Of a DNA stretch of 64,000 nucleotides, positions 21,681-33,383 are shown piece after piece. Below the pieces are notes generated by a model. It had not been told where the DNA came from. It searched no databases and was given only the letters and a program-made list of their open reading frames with translations. The DNA comes from Amphiura filiformis (taxonomy: Eukaryota > Echinodermata > Ophiuroidea > Amphilepidida > Amphiuridae), in the NCBI RefSeq assembly GCF_039555335.1, contig NC_092642.1:10302752-10366751 (forward strand), given 5' to 3'. Made by a program: the position numbers and the translations under genes. How positions within the stretch are numbered: the first letter of the stretch is position 1; the number at the start of each line of letters is the position of its first letter.

Positions 21681-22330
21681 TATACAGATGAGGAATTAGG
21701 CCCTATGTGTTTGTGCAAATTTAGAAATGATAGATACGTTATGTGTAAAAACATACAAATGGACTAAATTAATATAGGCCTAGACTTTGAAAGTATCTTG
21801 ATGCACTGTGTATACATTTCAAGAATAACATTTTTTATGATGTTTTGGGTGGGAATCGCGATACTAATAATACTGATGTTCTCTATCCAGGATATGTAAT
21901 CGTATCATTTGTAATCTAAGCTCAAAATAAATGAGCATAACATACAATACGGAATAACTGTCTGGTTTAGTAGCCCTCAAATAATTAGTCAAATCGTCGT
22001 CTTCTCAATTCATTAAAATATTAGTTTCGATGTGGATTCCCGCTGGAGAACACGGCCACAGTAATGCGGATGTCTGCCATCGTCTACCCGGTATCGTATG
22101 TCGCTATAAATGGGAATAATGTATGGTAATAACGGAGTATGATGACAGCTACATTATGACGACATTTTTATTCAAAAACATCCCACAAATGACTTATTTA
22201 TAATTAGAATAATTGCTATAAAGCTTATCCGTTATGGCAAAATGAGTCATTGTGATATCAGTGTTTAAATTTAAAACTGTGATTTGTAAAGAAGCTTTCT
22301 AAAAACAGAAAAACAAACCAAATATTTTGC
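21681..22330. other. Upstream flank of serine protease 2
   Basis: No coding frame recognised. The stretch probably holds the regulatory region of the protease whose TATA box is at 22331. Confidence 0.4.
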
Positions 22331-22338
22331 TATAAAAG
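22331..22338 (+). promoter_or_regulatory. TATA box of serine protease 2
   Basis: TATAAAAG lies 130 bp upstream of the ATG at 22461, which would put transcription start near 22360 and give a 5' UTR of about 100 bases. Confidence 0.6.
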
Positions 22339-22460
22339 TGGTAAAAGGCACACAAATTTGTTAAGATATTCGGAGCTAGACCTAAGAAGGAATAAAAACT
22401 CGACAATATTTCAAGAACAGAAGACTGACCATTGAGCCTTTCAGGAACAGAAACATCATC

Positions 22461-25240
22461 ATGTTTGTGGTAGTTATACCCCTGTGTTTAGTATTTTGGG
22501 TGGCATATGCAACCCCGATACATCCGGATCCACTTGATAAAAAATACGAAGAACTACTTGATGCAGTAAAGACAGAGGTACGTATGGTACATTGAACAAT
22601 TGGCCGGGTAAGTGTAAAAGTGTATTAGACTGCTTCTATTTTAGAGAATAGCTTATTTTTGATGAAAATCAGGAAGCTGAATTAGATTTTGCTGCCTGCC
22701 AATCAGCTGCAGTGGCAGTATTTTGAGACCGCGACCCTAAAAAAGACGTTACGGGAAGTTCTTGCACTAAACCAGCAAAATGGCAATGGAGATTGATTGA
22801 AATCACAATAGAAAATTTGGTATCTCTCTTGAATCTGGTAAAATTCTATTTCAGAATACAGCAGATGACGACAATAACTATTGGAATCACGGTTTTCTTG
22901 GAATGTACAGAATACACCGCTCTACAGATGAAGGTAGGTTTGATATTAATTCATTTTTCCACCCATTGCCTAATACAGGTGAGTACACTTTTCGAATACT
23001 GCGCAAGGATTAATAGTTCAATTAGAAAAAAAGTATGCTTAAAGCCTTATTGTAACAATCCCATAAAAAATAAATTATTATTGAAATGTTAGCTTTTACA
23101 GTTAGATATGTCCCATTTTGAGCCGAACATCTAAGGTAAAGAAAAGAAAATTATAATTAACTACCAGCGCCGATGTCACCAATACATGTAACGCCATCGA
23201 TCGTGCGTGCTACGGCACGGTCTTTTAACCGTCCTGCACGCCATGTACGTAATGTGTTATGAAAATCGACTAATATTTCCATCCTAAATAAATCGTCTTG
23301 TTCAGACGGTCTATTCAAAATCTAAAAATTTGATCAAACTTTAGTACCTAAAGTTTTGATTTTTGCAGGGTATGTTAGTTTACTAAAGTACATTACAATC
23401 GTGTAAAACAGAATTTTGAAAAATATTGAGGGCGTCCTCCTGAGCAAATGTTACATTACATTATGGCATTAAAATAATTACGTTCGTATTGTTTTGTTGA
23501 GTTACTTCAATATCGGGGTTACATCATGTATTTCCTCTGAGGAACCATTTCATGATTTAACCATTATAGCCCTGTCCACTTTTTTTTAAATTTTGGAGTG
23601 CGTGTAATTATTGCATTATCCGAAAGGTGTTTGTAAATGTATTGATCGGCAATCATACAGTTTGGCACCTATTCATGCAAATTTGTCTCTGCAGGATGTT
23701 AATGTGTGATTGGGGGATGTATAAGTTTACTATCCGTGGACAAAAAATCATTAAATCATGAATTTTGGAGAAGAAATCACTGTATTTCATATAGGCTGAG
23801 TAAATGCTATGATTGAGAAAAATGATGCTATTGGTAAAAACCCATTCTTTGTGTTTCTGAGTTTAGATATGCATATTCATCCTTATCCTTGCAAATAAGC
23901 AAAGGAACCCAAATTAGCTCAAATACAAATCTTTCAGAAAAATCACATGTACACTGCTTACAATGCTGATAATTTGGCATCTAAACTTGAAGTATTGCAT
24001 GCACATGTATGTCTCGCAACTTAAAACTGCCATAAATGAGGTTTTCGGAATAAGGTAGTGAACAATATCATTTATGAAGAGATAAAACCTGGCACCTATA
24101 AATTGAATGATTGCTTTTTATGTGTCTCGTTATCTAATTGTTTACCCTTAAATTACCCTGCTGTCTGTTTATCTATTTCTACCTTTCCACCTTCTCCCTC
24201 TTATTATACGGTATATGTTTATTTTCTATTCGTCAATTCAGAGACATCCCAGAAATGTGGCATTCGCCCAACACCGGATTACCTCATTACCAATGATATT
24301 CCATTTGCCAGCCGCATTGTCGGTGGCTCATCAGCAGTTCAACGATGGCCATGGCAAGCGTTACTGTTCGACAATGACAATCAGAAACCATTTTGTGGTG
24401 GGGTACTAATTGGAAGTCAGCATGTATTAACCGCCGCACATTGCTTCGATAGGTAAATGCTTAAAATCTATTTCATATCACGCACCATTAGATATTATCG
24501 GGAGGGGGGATAGGGAGTTTTTGAAGAAAAAAATTTTTGCCTCACTAATGAGTAAAAAAATTGCCTCACTGATGAGTAAAAAAAAAAATTTGCCTCAATG
24601 ATGAGTAAAAAAAAAATCCCTACCCAGCTCTGTATAAAGGTATACATTAAAATTGAAAAAAGACAACTTCGCCGCCGAAGGCAGCGAAAAAAAAAGTGCC
24701 TCCAAAGTCAGCGAAAAAGTAAAATTCTGCCTGACCCAAACTCCCCCCCCCCGATAATATCTAATGGTGCGTCCCTAAGGTTCACTTACACGTATGAAGA
24801 AATAAAATTAATATCATTCGTGGCTATTGACGGTTTAGTTATGAAATTATCATTGAAGGGTCCAAGAAGATTCGTGTTAGGTGGTAAACCAGACATTATT
24901 GTGTTTGGTTGAAAATACTTGGTTTACTTTTCATCATGTCCTTTACTGAGCTTTACTGAAGCAAAGGATTAAGTTCATAAAAGCTAAACAAAAGTATAAT
25001 ACATCTTTTGGAAAGAAGTACACACACTACGCAAAAGTATCCAACATCGCTGAAAAAGAACAATTCATCTTATATCCTGTCGATTTCACATTACATACTA
25101 GATGACAATATCATTAATGTTCAAGATATATTTATGACCAAGCTAATCAATTTGATGGAAGGTGTCACCTATTAGTGACTTCATTGTCGTTTTCCAGCGC
25201 TTACAATGACAGAAAGAAGTCAATCCGTTTATTATTTATA

Positions 25241-25324
<84 letters not shown>

Positions 25325-26525
25325 CTACCACATTTATTTACCACAATACTATCTTTATTGTGTCATTTAGTCACAACAGAAACAACATTGACGTCATTGT
25401 AGGGGAGCACGACAGATCCTATGTTGAGGGAACAGAGCAGGTCTATTCCATAGAGTGTCTGTTTATTCACTCTCGCTACGTACCCAATTTTCCATACCAT
25501 AATGACATAGCTATGCTCAAGTTGGAGACAAGAGAAGACGAGACAGTTGAAATCACAAAAAATGTGCTTCCTGTTTGTCTGCCAGAAAAAGGAGAATGCA
25601 AGGCAAATACGCTATGCTATATTACGGGATGGGGCTATACCGGTGAGTACACTTTTCGAATACCGCGCGCATTCGAGGTCCAATAAGTTTCATGCCGAGT
25701 CTTTAACATGTTACAAAAGGCTGACTTCTTTAATTGCATAACACATCTCTACCTATAAAGTGCTTTTAAACCATTTTAGCTTATCATTTTTGCCACCATT
25801 TTAGCTTATCATTTTTGCCCTCTATATTTGTTTACTGTTACCAAGGAATTATATTAAATCAGTATGTATCTTATAACAATTTTTTTATTCTATTCAAGTA
25901 GAGTATTAATAGAATAAAATCTTTTTACAAACTGTGCTTAATCAGGCACGCTAAAATAATCTCTTCCACAATGGGTGGTAGCAAATTTAATACTATGTAG
26001 CTTCTATCATGTGTTGTTTAAAAAGAGACTTCTAAGGCTATAGGTCATCATAGGTCAGGTTACTGGTCACCTGGTTGAGGTCAAATTTAGGCATCCATTT
26101 TGAACAACATGTGATATCATAATGACCTTAAGCATTTGACAATGTTCAACCTGTTATATTTTTTAATACTAGGTTTCGCAAATCTCTTTGCCGGAAAATT
26201 TCCCGCTCTACTTCAAGAAGCCCAGGTTCCACTTCTCAGCCTTGATGCCTGTCAACAAGCATATGGTATTTTGATTTCGAAACAAATGCAATGTGCTGGA
26301 TTTCTAGATGGCGCACATCGAACTGATACATGCAAAGGAGATAGTGGCGGTCCACTCGTGTGTCAAGACGAAAGCGGGCAATTCAAACTATGGGGTATTA
26401 CCTCTTGGGGAAACAACAATTTCTGTAGCTTAGAGCCTAGTGAGCCTGCACCTGGAGTGTACACGAAAGTTGACAAATATCTTAAGTGGATTTACAAGAA
26501 GCTGACAACAAGTAAATGCAAATAG
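22461..26525 (+). CDS. Serine protease 2, secreted trypsin-like S1 zymogen, five exons, 343 aa
   Basis: Exons: 22461-22577, 22855-22933, 24242-24452, 25371-25642, 26173-26525; all introns are GT-AG and all phases agree. Exon 1 gives a signal peptide ([17 protein letters not shown]). Exon 2 gives an acidic pro-region. Activation is at R90|I91 in SR|IVGG. The triad is His132 (TAAHCFD), Asp181 (YHNDIA) and Ser284 (CKGDSGGPL). Asp278, six before the Ser, predicts trypsin-like cleavage after Lys/Arg. Pro-region Cys71 (QKCGIRP) can bond with the Cys in VLPVCLP, keeping the pro-peptide attached. The length is normal for a pro-trypsin-like enzyme without extra domains. Extracellular digestion or immune and clotting-like proteolysis are both possible. 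Introns hold a MITE (24480-24772) and a TTA microsatellite ending about 45 bp before exon 4. Confidence 0.92.
24480..24772. mobile_element. MITE with about 30-bp inverted ends in protease 2 intron 3
   Basis: CGCACCATTAGATATTATCG followed by G-rich DNA on the left mirrors C-rich DNA followed by CGATAATATCTAATGGTGCG on the right. The interior repeats the word TTGCCTCACTAATGAGTAAA about three times. No target duplication is clear. It lies just after the donor of protease 2 exon 3. Confidence 0.75.
25242..25323 (+). repeat. (TTA)n microsatellite, about 27 units
   Basis: An uninterrupted TTA/TAT tract in intron 3 of serine protease 2, ending roughly 45 bp before the exon 4 acceptor at 25370. Length variation here could affect splicing of exon 4. 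Confidence 0.95.
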
Positions 26526-26567
26526 TTTCAGATGAAGTTGAAACTCTAATATGCATTTGTGCATGTT

Positions 26568-26891
26568 GTTAAGAGCCCGGGGGGGGGGGGGTGTTCGAAA
26601 AAATTTGTACAGGGGTTTGCCACGCAGACTTTTGGATGCTGACTTTCTCTATACCTACTTTTTGCTGTTTTTGCAACCCATCAGTATACCAATTTTCAAG
26701 AAAAAGCACCCAAATAGCACCCAAATTTGCCATAATTGGGCGCTTTAAGGGCATATTTGCAAAAATGCGCCCAATTGGTGTCCACTGAAAACCCACCCAT
26801 CGATATACCAAAATCGCTGAAAAGGTACCCCAAAACCGTGGCACGTCCCCGTATACCTTCAACCAGGAATAACCCCCTCCGGGGTTAAGAG
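26568..26891. mobile_element. 308-bp element with 8-bp TSD next to the protease 2 stop codon
   Basis: The body runs 26576-26883 with inverted ends CCCGGGGGGG and CCCCCTCCGGG. It is flanked by GTTAAGAG on both sides (26568-26575 and 26884-26891). It starts only about 43 bp after the protease 2 stop, so it may lie in the 3' UTR. A related, diverged sequence is at 53460-53830. Confidence 0.75.
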
Positions 26892-27420
26892 TCGGAAAGA
26901 CTGGAGGCCAAATGCATCTTTTCCCAGTTCTTACAAGAATGCACAACAACAACAACGCACTATTTATATAAGTTAACTAAATTTAAATTTATTCGCCGTT
27001 ACACCGAGTCATGAACAATTTAACTGTTTATATGGTGAACATGTAGGTAGAAAAGGAAACATGAGAAAATTACTTTGAAGACGATTGCCACTCATTAGAC
27101 TGTACACCCTTGGTATTCAATAGATAATCACACCATTTTGAACACTGCTGGTGTTACTTTCAACACCTACAAGTGTATTGTCACACCCGTATGGGTGAAT
27201 AATACCACCAGAAATGTTAAAATAACACCAAACATTTGCACCGGTGTTAAAATATAAAGATATTTACCAAATCTTACACAGCTGGTGTGTGGATTTAAAT
27301 GGAATAGCTCAATGCTGGCAACAAAAAGTGTCATGACAATCTACACGTTGCATGATCGTAAACACATGAAATATGAAGCATTGGATCATCTTCTATGTGC
27401 TCATTTATTTTTCAATAAGG
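26892..27420. repeat. Spacer with a GGTGTTA/TAACACC word cluster
   Basis: Between about 27120 and 27255 the words GGTGTTA and TAACACC alternate in both orientations, another iterated-word repeat. The 26895-26975 stretch resembles 42484-42560 (AGGCCAAA, then GAATGCACAACA), suggesting a shared repeat. No gene was seen. Confidence 0.45.
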
Positions 27421-27725
27421 TTTCGAAGATCTGTTCTTCGGAGAATTTCCCGCTCTCCTTCAAGAAGCCCAAGTTCCACCCCTCAGCCTTGATGCCTGCC
27501 AACAAGGATACGGTACTTTACCGGTTTCGAAACAAAGTCAATGTAATGCATTTATAGAGGGCGCACATCGAAGTGATACACGCAAACACAGGTAACAGGC
27601 AAACAGGCAATGCAAGCAGGTGGCATATGAGAAAGTGGTGGACCATTCGTGTCTCAAGACAATAACCATGATAACGGGAATTCAAATTTTGTGGGTTTAC
27701 CCGAAAACTCTATAGCACCATTTTA
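27421..27725 (+). pseudogene. Decayed copy of the last serine protease exon
   Basis: The reading [20 protein letters not shown], then [11 protein letters not shown] and FIEGAHRSDTRK matches protease 2 exon 5 closely. The acceptor is weak (AATAAG). After RSDTRK an insertion of about 50 bp (27585-27635) shifts the frame and replaces the CKGDS segment. Similarity resumes at GAGAAAGTGGTGGACCATTC, the former SGGP region, and then fades with stops. The Cys of QMQC is still seen (QSQC), but the catalytic Ser context is broken. No other exons of this copy were found nearby. Confidence 0.85.
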
Positions 27726-28107
27726 CGAATAAGCCCAACATAGAAACGTCAGGTTTTTTTGTGTGTCAAATTTGGGAGCTGTACCTGTGATACTGGTGAT
27801 GAATGCTTTCTAAGATATACGTGCGAGACTATTTATAGATTGTTATGTCAAGTTTAACATTTTCAGGTCAGCCAGACAAAGTCGGGGACAAAGTACTTTA
27901 GTATGAATGTCTCCCAACCATGACGGTTTTCTACTGTGATTTTTTTATATTTCGGTGACCCGCAAATCCACATTTGGTTACACTGTGATTTGGTGCGAGG
28001 TGTGTGTGTTTAATAATGTAGCGTTAAATTGATTGCAAACCATGTTATTATTATATTTTACATTAATTTATGATTATTATTGTTGTAATGGAAGGTACAA
28101 CCATGTA
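27726..28107. other. Spacer without recognised features
   Basis: AT-rich DNA after the pseudo-exon. No coding frame or repeat edge was recognised. Confidence 0.45.
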
Positions 28108-28262
28108 CACTGTAAAAATATTTTACTCAACACTGAGTAAAAAGGTCACAGCTCAACAGTTGAGTAAAAAAATACTCCACACTGAGCTCATTATAGGTCA
28201 CAACTCAACTGTTGAGTAAGAAATTACTCAACATTGATTATTTTTTTACTCATTTCGGATTG
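28108..28262. repeat. Iterated ACTCAAC/GTTGAGT element, left end only
   Basis: Begins TA then CACTGTAAAAATATTTTACT, followed by ACTCAACACTGAGT-type words in both orientations to about 28262. The inverse of its start, TTTTTACAGTG then TA, is found at 44570-44582 at the end of another iterated-word repeat. No right end is visible here. Confidence 0.5.
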
Positions 28263-28362
28263 ACTCATTCCGAACCACCGTCATTCCGAACCCTAATCCT
28301 AACCCTAAACCTAACCCTAACCCTAAAATGCGGACTGACGGTGGTTCGGACTGACGGTGTTG
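28262..28362. repeat. Interstitial telomere-like CCCTAA array inside a small inverted repeat
   Basis: About six CCCTAA-type units (28289-28326) lie between CCGAACCACCGTCATTCCGA on the left and a partial inverse with GACGGTGGTTCGG on the right. It is short, imperfect and flanked by unique sequence, so it is not a chromosome end. Confidence 0.7.
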
Positions 28363-28572
28363 TACGATCCTCCGGATGAGCAAATCGCTTAAAGTGATGA
28401 TATAATGCATTTACATAAAGAAATGTATTCCTTTTTAGATACTTTTCTTGTTTATTTTACTAATTCAGCCCGGGGATCACAGGGATCGTAAACTTATTTA
28501 GTTATGCATGAACGACAGTTACTATTGACATACTAATATTTAATTGTACAAAATCAGTGATTTCGGTACCTA

Positions 28573-28760
28573 TAGTGTGTGAGTTCATGTCACGTCAACC
28601 AAATTCGTCATTATATACTTTCATTTTGCAATGAACATTGGAGTTGGCCATACCTTTTCGTGTTTTGTTATATGATATTGGATTCGGAAGACTATTGCGT
28701 GAGCCTGGGAGTCTGTGACCAACATTTGAATATTCACAAGGTATGTGATTAATTCAAAAA
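28573..28760 (+). promoter_or_regulatory. Orphan copy of the ARM-TIR 5' module
   Basis: Shares with 60299-60495 a perfect stretch of about 28 bp containing GTTCATGTCACGTCAACC and CAAATTCGTCATTA. It also shares TTTTGCAA, ATACCTTTTCGT, ATGATATTGGA and a donor-like ACAAG|GTATGTGATTA, in the same order and spacing. At 60.3 kb this leads into an ARM-TIR gene; here no ARM or TIR exon follows. It may be a broken gene duplicate or a dispersed repeat used as a promoter. Confidence 0.45.
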
Positions 28761-28862
28761 TAAAATCCGATGATTTAACAAATTTATTTCATTTTGTTGC
28801 TATATTAGACATTATCATGGAAAGGTATAGTGTGTGAGCCTGACTCCTCAGATGGTGTGTTT

Positions 28863-29795
28863 GGTACCAGTTGGGGGGGGGAGGGGCAAGGCTGCACTGC
28901 TACCGGAGATAGTTGACATCATGGGCTACATACATTACCTAGGTAACACAGCAAAATAGTCAAGACCAATAGGCCTCAATGGGACATGACCTATTTTGCT
29001 GTGTTACCTTGGTAACAGAACATCCTAGATGATGCAATCCTATCCTTATTTGAATTGTTTTATCAAAACGAACAATTTGACACCTCTTTTGGCAAAACCG
29101 GAGCACTTTGATCAGTTTATAATATCGAATTGATTATTTCGCATTCATCGAGTGGCCATGGAGAGCGCCATTAGACATGTTACAAGACTACCAAGTGACA
29201 GGTGATGGACCCATACACACACAATAGAATAGGCACTCTTTTGATAATTTTCATCAAGGTTACTCAAAACTTACCTAGCTAATTTATTATACAGCAGTGG
29301 TCTCTCTTTTTTAAACATGTTACGAACAACTTAATTTAGAAAATATTTACCAACGGAAATAAAAATCCATCGACGGAAAGTCTTGTTATGTTCTCACAAA
29401 CTTAGACATAATAATAAAAAAAAATTGTTCTAAAGATTGCCAAGGTTACTGCTGTCACATTCAAAAGCACAGGAAAACCACCCACAGCGTTGAGGTCACC
29501 TTTCTAGACTTCTTGTCTACTGGCAGTAATGGATACTACCAGTGCTAGCATCAATGAATTGTTTAAAACGAATTAATAAATTCGGAATTATAGACTGTTG
29601 ATGTTTTTGACCCTCATAGAGACAAAAACGTGACCTTAACACAATTTGAGCATTTGAAATTTGACCCTGTGTAAAGTTCGCTGACCTTTTTCCGCCAAAA
29701 GCTACTCCGGTTCAATTGCTATCAGGCATTTTTGTGTAGCCCATGATGTCAACTACCTATGGTAAAAGTACAGCTTTGCCCCCCCAAGTGGTACC
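28863..29795. mobile_element. Element with long imperfect inverted ends, about 930 bp
   Basis: GGTACCAGTTGGGGGG on the left faces CCCCCCCAAGTGGTACC on the right. Similarity continues inward through GGGGCAAGGCTGCACTGCTA to AGTTGACATCATGGGCTACA on each side. A further hairpin GGTAACACAGCAAAATAG / CTATTTTGCTGTGTTACC lies at 28940-29009. No transposase or clear target duplication was seen. Confidence 0.6.
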
Positions 29796-29982
29796 GTCCA
29801 ACCCCCGGCCCCTTCCACATTACCTCGTACGACTATAACACTACAAGTGGCCTACTAATTTTGATTATGCCTTTTGATTTCATGGAAAAACAGTGGCATC
29901 ATCGACAGGAATTATATATAATAAACAAAAATTTTCACCAGGATCGCCGTCGCAAATAATAAAGGAGACAAGTAGAAAAGGT

Positions 29983-30040
29983 GATCCTGTCTGGGAATGG
30001 AACCCAGGACCTGTGCCTTAAACACTTGGCCACGGGAGCT
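29983..30040 (-). repeat. tRNA-derived SINE-like head
   Basis: On the minus strand TGGCCAAGTG resembles a tRNA A box and GGTTCCATTCC a B box. The B box sits in a proper five-base-pair T arm (CTGGG / CCCAG). The anticodon arm is missing, so it is not a working tRNA; a SINE head or tRNA relic fits better. Confidence 0.4.
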
Positions 30041-30045
30041 TCGTG

Positions 30046-30594
30046 ATTAGGCTGGTTGCAATTCGAACCTATAAGCGGTCACTTTAATTTTGATTTCTGT
30101 ACTAAATTGAGCGCTATCTATTACCTAAGCTCTCTTTATTACCATGATTACGTTGATTTGTTTTGTATTTCCACGACTTTTTATATCACATTCTCTTTAC
30201 TCTTGCCTCTTCTAAAAGGGTTTTAGTTAGGGTGTAGGAAATTTTATGTTATGATCAGGGTTAGGGATGATTTAGGGTTAGAGCTGGCATTAGGATTATG
30301 GTTAGTGTTTTCAAAAGTAAAACGGTAATAGTGGCCATTTTGTCTTGCTGCTTGAAATGCGCTCACAAAAGTTGTCACAAATATTGTTTGTGCATTGTAT
30401 GTTTTTTAAAGATCAACACAATACTATAGTTAATAATATTGTGTAAAATCAATTTGATGACAACAAGACCACCAAGTGAAAAAGCTCAACAAATGCCTCA
30501 ATAATAATAATAATTGCATTCCAATTTATTCCAAAAAAATCTCATAACCCCAAGAAAATTGTAGGCCTGAGAGATAAGTTTCTGTCTGTTAGAT
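30046..30594. other. Gene-free spacer with degenerate TTAGGG-like words
   Basis: Around 30220-30310 loose TTAGGG/GGGTTAG words occur, too irregular to call a telomeric array. No coding frame was recognised. Confidence 0.4.
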
Positions 30595-31122
30595 TAGATA
30601 TATCAAAATAGAGTAGCGTCGACTGTCTCGTCCCCCGCCTACACCCCCCAACACATGGCCTGTGTTATATGTGCCATTGTGCTGTAGGTTATTAAATAGA
30701 AATTTTTGTTTGCTTCTATCGTCTAAGCAATTTAACTAATTGTTTTGTGATAGGCCTCCAAAGCACCCCCTCCCCCATGTAATTCAAATTCAGACCATCC
30801 ACTTTGAAAAATAATAAATCAAAAACATTGCATAGCCTTGAATATCAACCTTATTATGCATCAAATCTATAAATAATAAATAATTATCAGGCATGAAGCT
30901 CATGGTTTTATTTAAAACAAACTCATAATGACCATAAAAACAGCCGGCCCTCAACACGCGATATTCAAATTTCCCGCGCCGAAATTTTTCTAGTGCATTG
31001 ACCTAATGGTTATTGTGTTCAATTGTCGTCAGCTTTCATTATATTACTCCCGGGTATAATGGGGGGGGGTGTAGGCGGGGGACGAGACAGACAGTCGACG
31101 CTACTCTATTTTGATATATCTA
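30595..31122. mobile_element. Element with about 55-bp near-perfect inverted ends
   Basis: TAGATATATCAAAATAGAGT continuing through AGCGTCGACTGTCTCGTCCC to CCTACACCCCCC on the left is mirrored at 31063-31122, apart from a 4-bp insertion. A second, overlapping palindrome links about 30885-31012 inside the element to 31127-31262 outside it (ACACGCGATATTC words). No coding frame was recognised. Confidence 0.6.
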
Positions 31123-31262
31123 CTGAGATTACTGAGACGTCATTGCACTAGACAATTTCAGTGCCCGGGAATTTGGAATATCGCGTGTTGAGAGACGGCT
31201 GTTTTTATTAATTTTTATGGCCAATATGAGTTTATTTAAAATAAAATCACGTGATTTGTGCT

Positions 31263-32550
31263 TGATATTTATTTTTCCAACATTATAAGGCGAAACGTTG
31301 TGATTGCCGGAGACGCCCTTTAATATTCTCCTCAAAGTGCGGTATTTATTAACATCTGTGTTTGTTTCCACAAAGTTCACAAATCTGAATTTAAGCCAAT
31401 TTTGGTTCGGATTTAGCAAATCATTGATAGTACAAAATCATTGATAGTACAAAATCATCAGAAAACTCTTGATTGCATTTCGTGAGAAGTGCGACAAGTA
31501 CCACGTGCAATTTGACTAAGGTTCCATCTGAGTTCCCTCATTACGCTTACCTGGTATTATGTTTTCCAGCAATTGCTGTTTCTAGAATGTGAAATGAAAG
31601 TTGTAGAAATTGTAAAGTACGATCAATATCAAAATATCTATTCCGACCTAGTGAAAATGAAATGTAAATGGTTCAAACCGATTCCACGAAATTGTAGAAC
31701 AAGATAAAAAGTAAAAATAATATAGATTTCACTATATATGGCATGTATCTTGATATTAATCATTTATTGGGCTCTACATTCATGACATTTGAGTGTTACA
31801 AAATTAGGGAATCATGTTCAGGTATACACGGCGATTTTCCTATACACGGTTCAAGAGCACAATTTATATAAAAAAGCGACAATTCCTTCATTTGGGTTGT
31901 CTTGATTTTGATTCAATTCTTTAATTCAGTTCACTAAATTTGATAATTTAATTCACAGTTTTGCATTAATTTTGATTGGATTTTCTAGCCACATTCTAGA
32001 CATCCGAAACTAATGTCTTACGCAGTCAAGGCGCATTCGGTATGTTGTTAACGCCAGCAAATGTGGTTTTAAAGGGGCAGTGAGAGATTTCTCATGAAAA
32101 TCAAATTGGAACATTTCACTTTATTTTGATAGACTGGGTCCATATAAACCCACCGGAGCTGCAATTACAAGAAAGAAGGCAGCAAATAGTAAAATAAATG
32201 AAATTTTGTGAGCGCTACGTTTAGCATATAAACCGAATTTTGAGTTTTGCGCGCGCGTTGCATTCTGGGATTGAACCAAGGCTTATATCGCTTTCATGTC
32301 GATGTGACAGTTAGCCGTGTATGAATGGCTGTGGTGCGGGGACAGCTACGATACACGATATAGTAAACAATCGGACATGTAAACAAACAGTTAAATACGC
32401 CGTATTCAGTTTCTTCTAAAGAAATAATAATTTCATCATAGTGTTGTGTCAATATATAATTATCATCGTGTTTATATTAGGCCTATATCCCACCATGGAA
32501 TTGAAATAGAGCAGCTTTATAGAACCAGAGAAGATCATGAGAATATCTTC
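31263..32550. other. Gene-free AT-rich stretch
   Basis: No exon, domain or repeat boundary was recognised apart from a short direct repeat of ATCATTGATAGTACAAA at about 31420-31450. Confidence 0.4.
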
Positions 32551-33331
32551 CATACTGCAGTTACTGTCCGTTTTCCTATACACAATACACAGTGCTCTTA
32601 CCATTGACGCGTGACCTCTACACATAGCGTATGGGGATTTGCCTAGTTAACGTCGCTGTGTGAAAAATAACCGGCCGATATTAAAAGTACTCTTCTAAAA
32701 TTCTAGAAAATATAGTTTTGTAACATGTCCTAAATTTTTAGCTAATTTAGATGTTTGGAAATATGCGTACTTTGGTGTTTTAGTGTATGTTATAGGTAAT
32801 AGTACATTGCCTAGTTAACGTCGCTGTGTGAAAAATAACCGGCCAATATTAAAAGTACTCTTCTAAAATTCTAGAAAATATAGTTTTGTAACATGTCCTA
32901 AATTTTTAGCTAATTTAGATGTTTGGAAATATTCGTACTTTGGTGTTTTAGGAAGGATATGTAAACGACAGATAACACCAAAAATATGAAGAAATTATTT
33001 CCAAACCGTGTTAAGTCAACAATTATTATGTTGCTCATTTTCAAGAATGCTGGTTAACAAAAAGCAGGCCATTGTCTCATTTCGTGAACAAAGGTCCACA
33101 TACCATTGTTTCCTTGCGTTTCCTTTATAATCGGTTACCCAACGGAAGCTATAAATACCAGCTCATTGCGATACCGCACATATAAAACAGACACATGTGC
33201 ACAACCAGGAAGATCTGATTTAATCAGTTGAGCTGTTTTCAATGAGTGTTATCTTGGTTTAATAGCTTTTAATGGGGTTTAAGTCCTGCAAAGGTCGAGG
33301 TGAATTCTACTGTAGACATGACTGCATCATG
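32551..33331. repeat. Dispersed 0.78-kb repeat R, copy 1
   Basis: Runs from CATACTGCAGTTACTGTCCG to ATGACTGCATCATG; the tips are loosely inverse. It contains two direct sub-units of about 130 bp (GCCTAGTTAACGTCGCTGTG at 32641 and 32809, period 168). Other copies are 38003-38708 (5'-truncated) and 62803-63593. A short frame reading MGFKSCKGRGEFYCRHDCIM is conserved at the right end of all three copies, without evidence that it is expressed. Confidence 0.7.
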
Positions 33332-33383
33332 ATTTATCCTGCCAAAACTACTGCTCGCGTGTGCCCGCCCAAGATTACATTAC

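Noticed and set aside
28289-28326. Chromosome end
   Set aside because: Only a handful of imperfect CCCTAA units with unique sequence on both sides.
29983-30040. Functional tRNA gene on the minus strand
   Set aside because: A and B boxes are present, but the anticodon arm is missing and no full cloverleaf can form.
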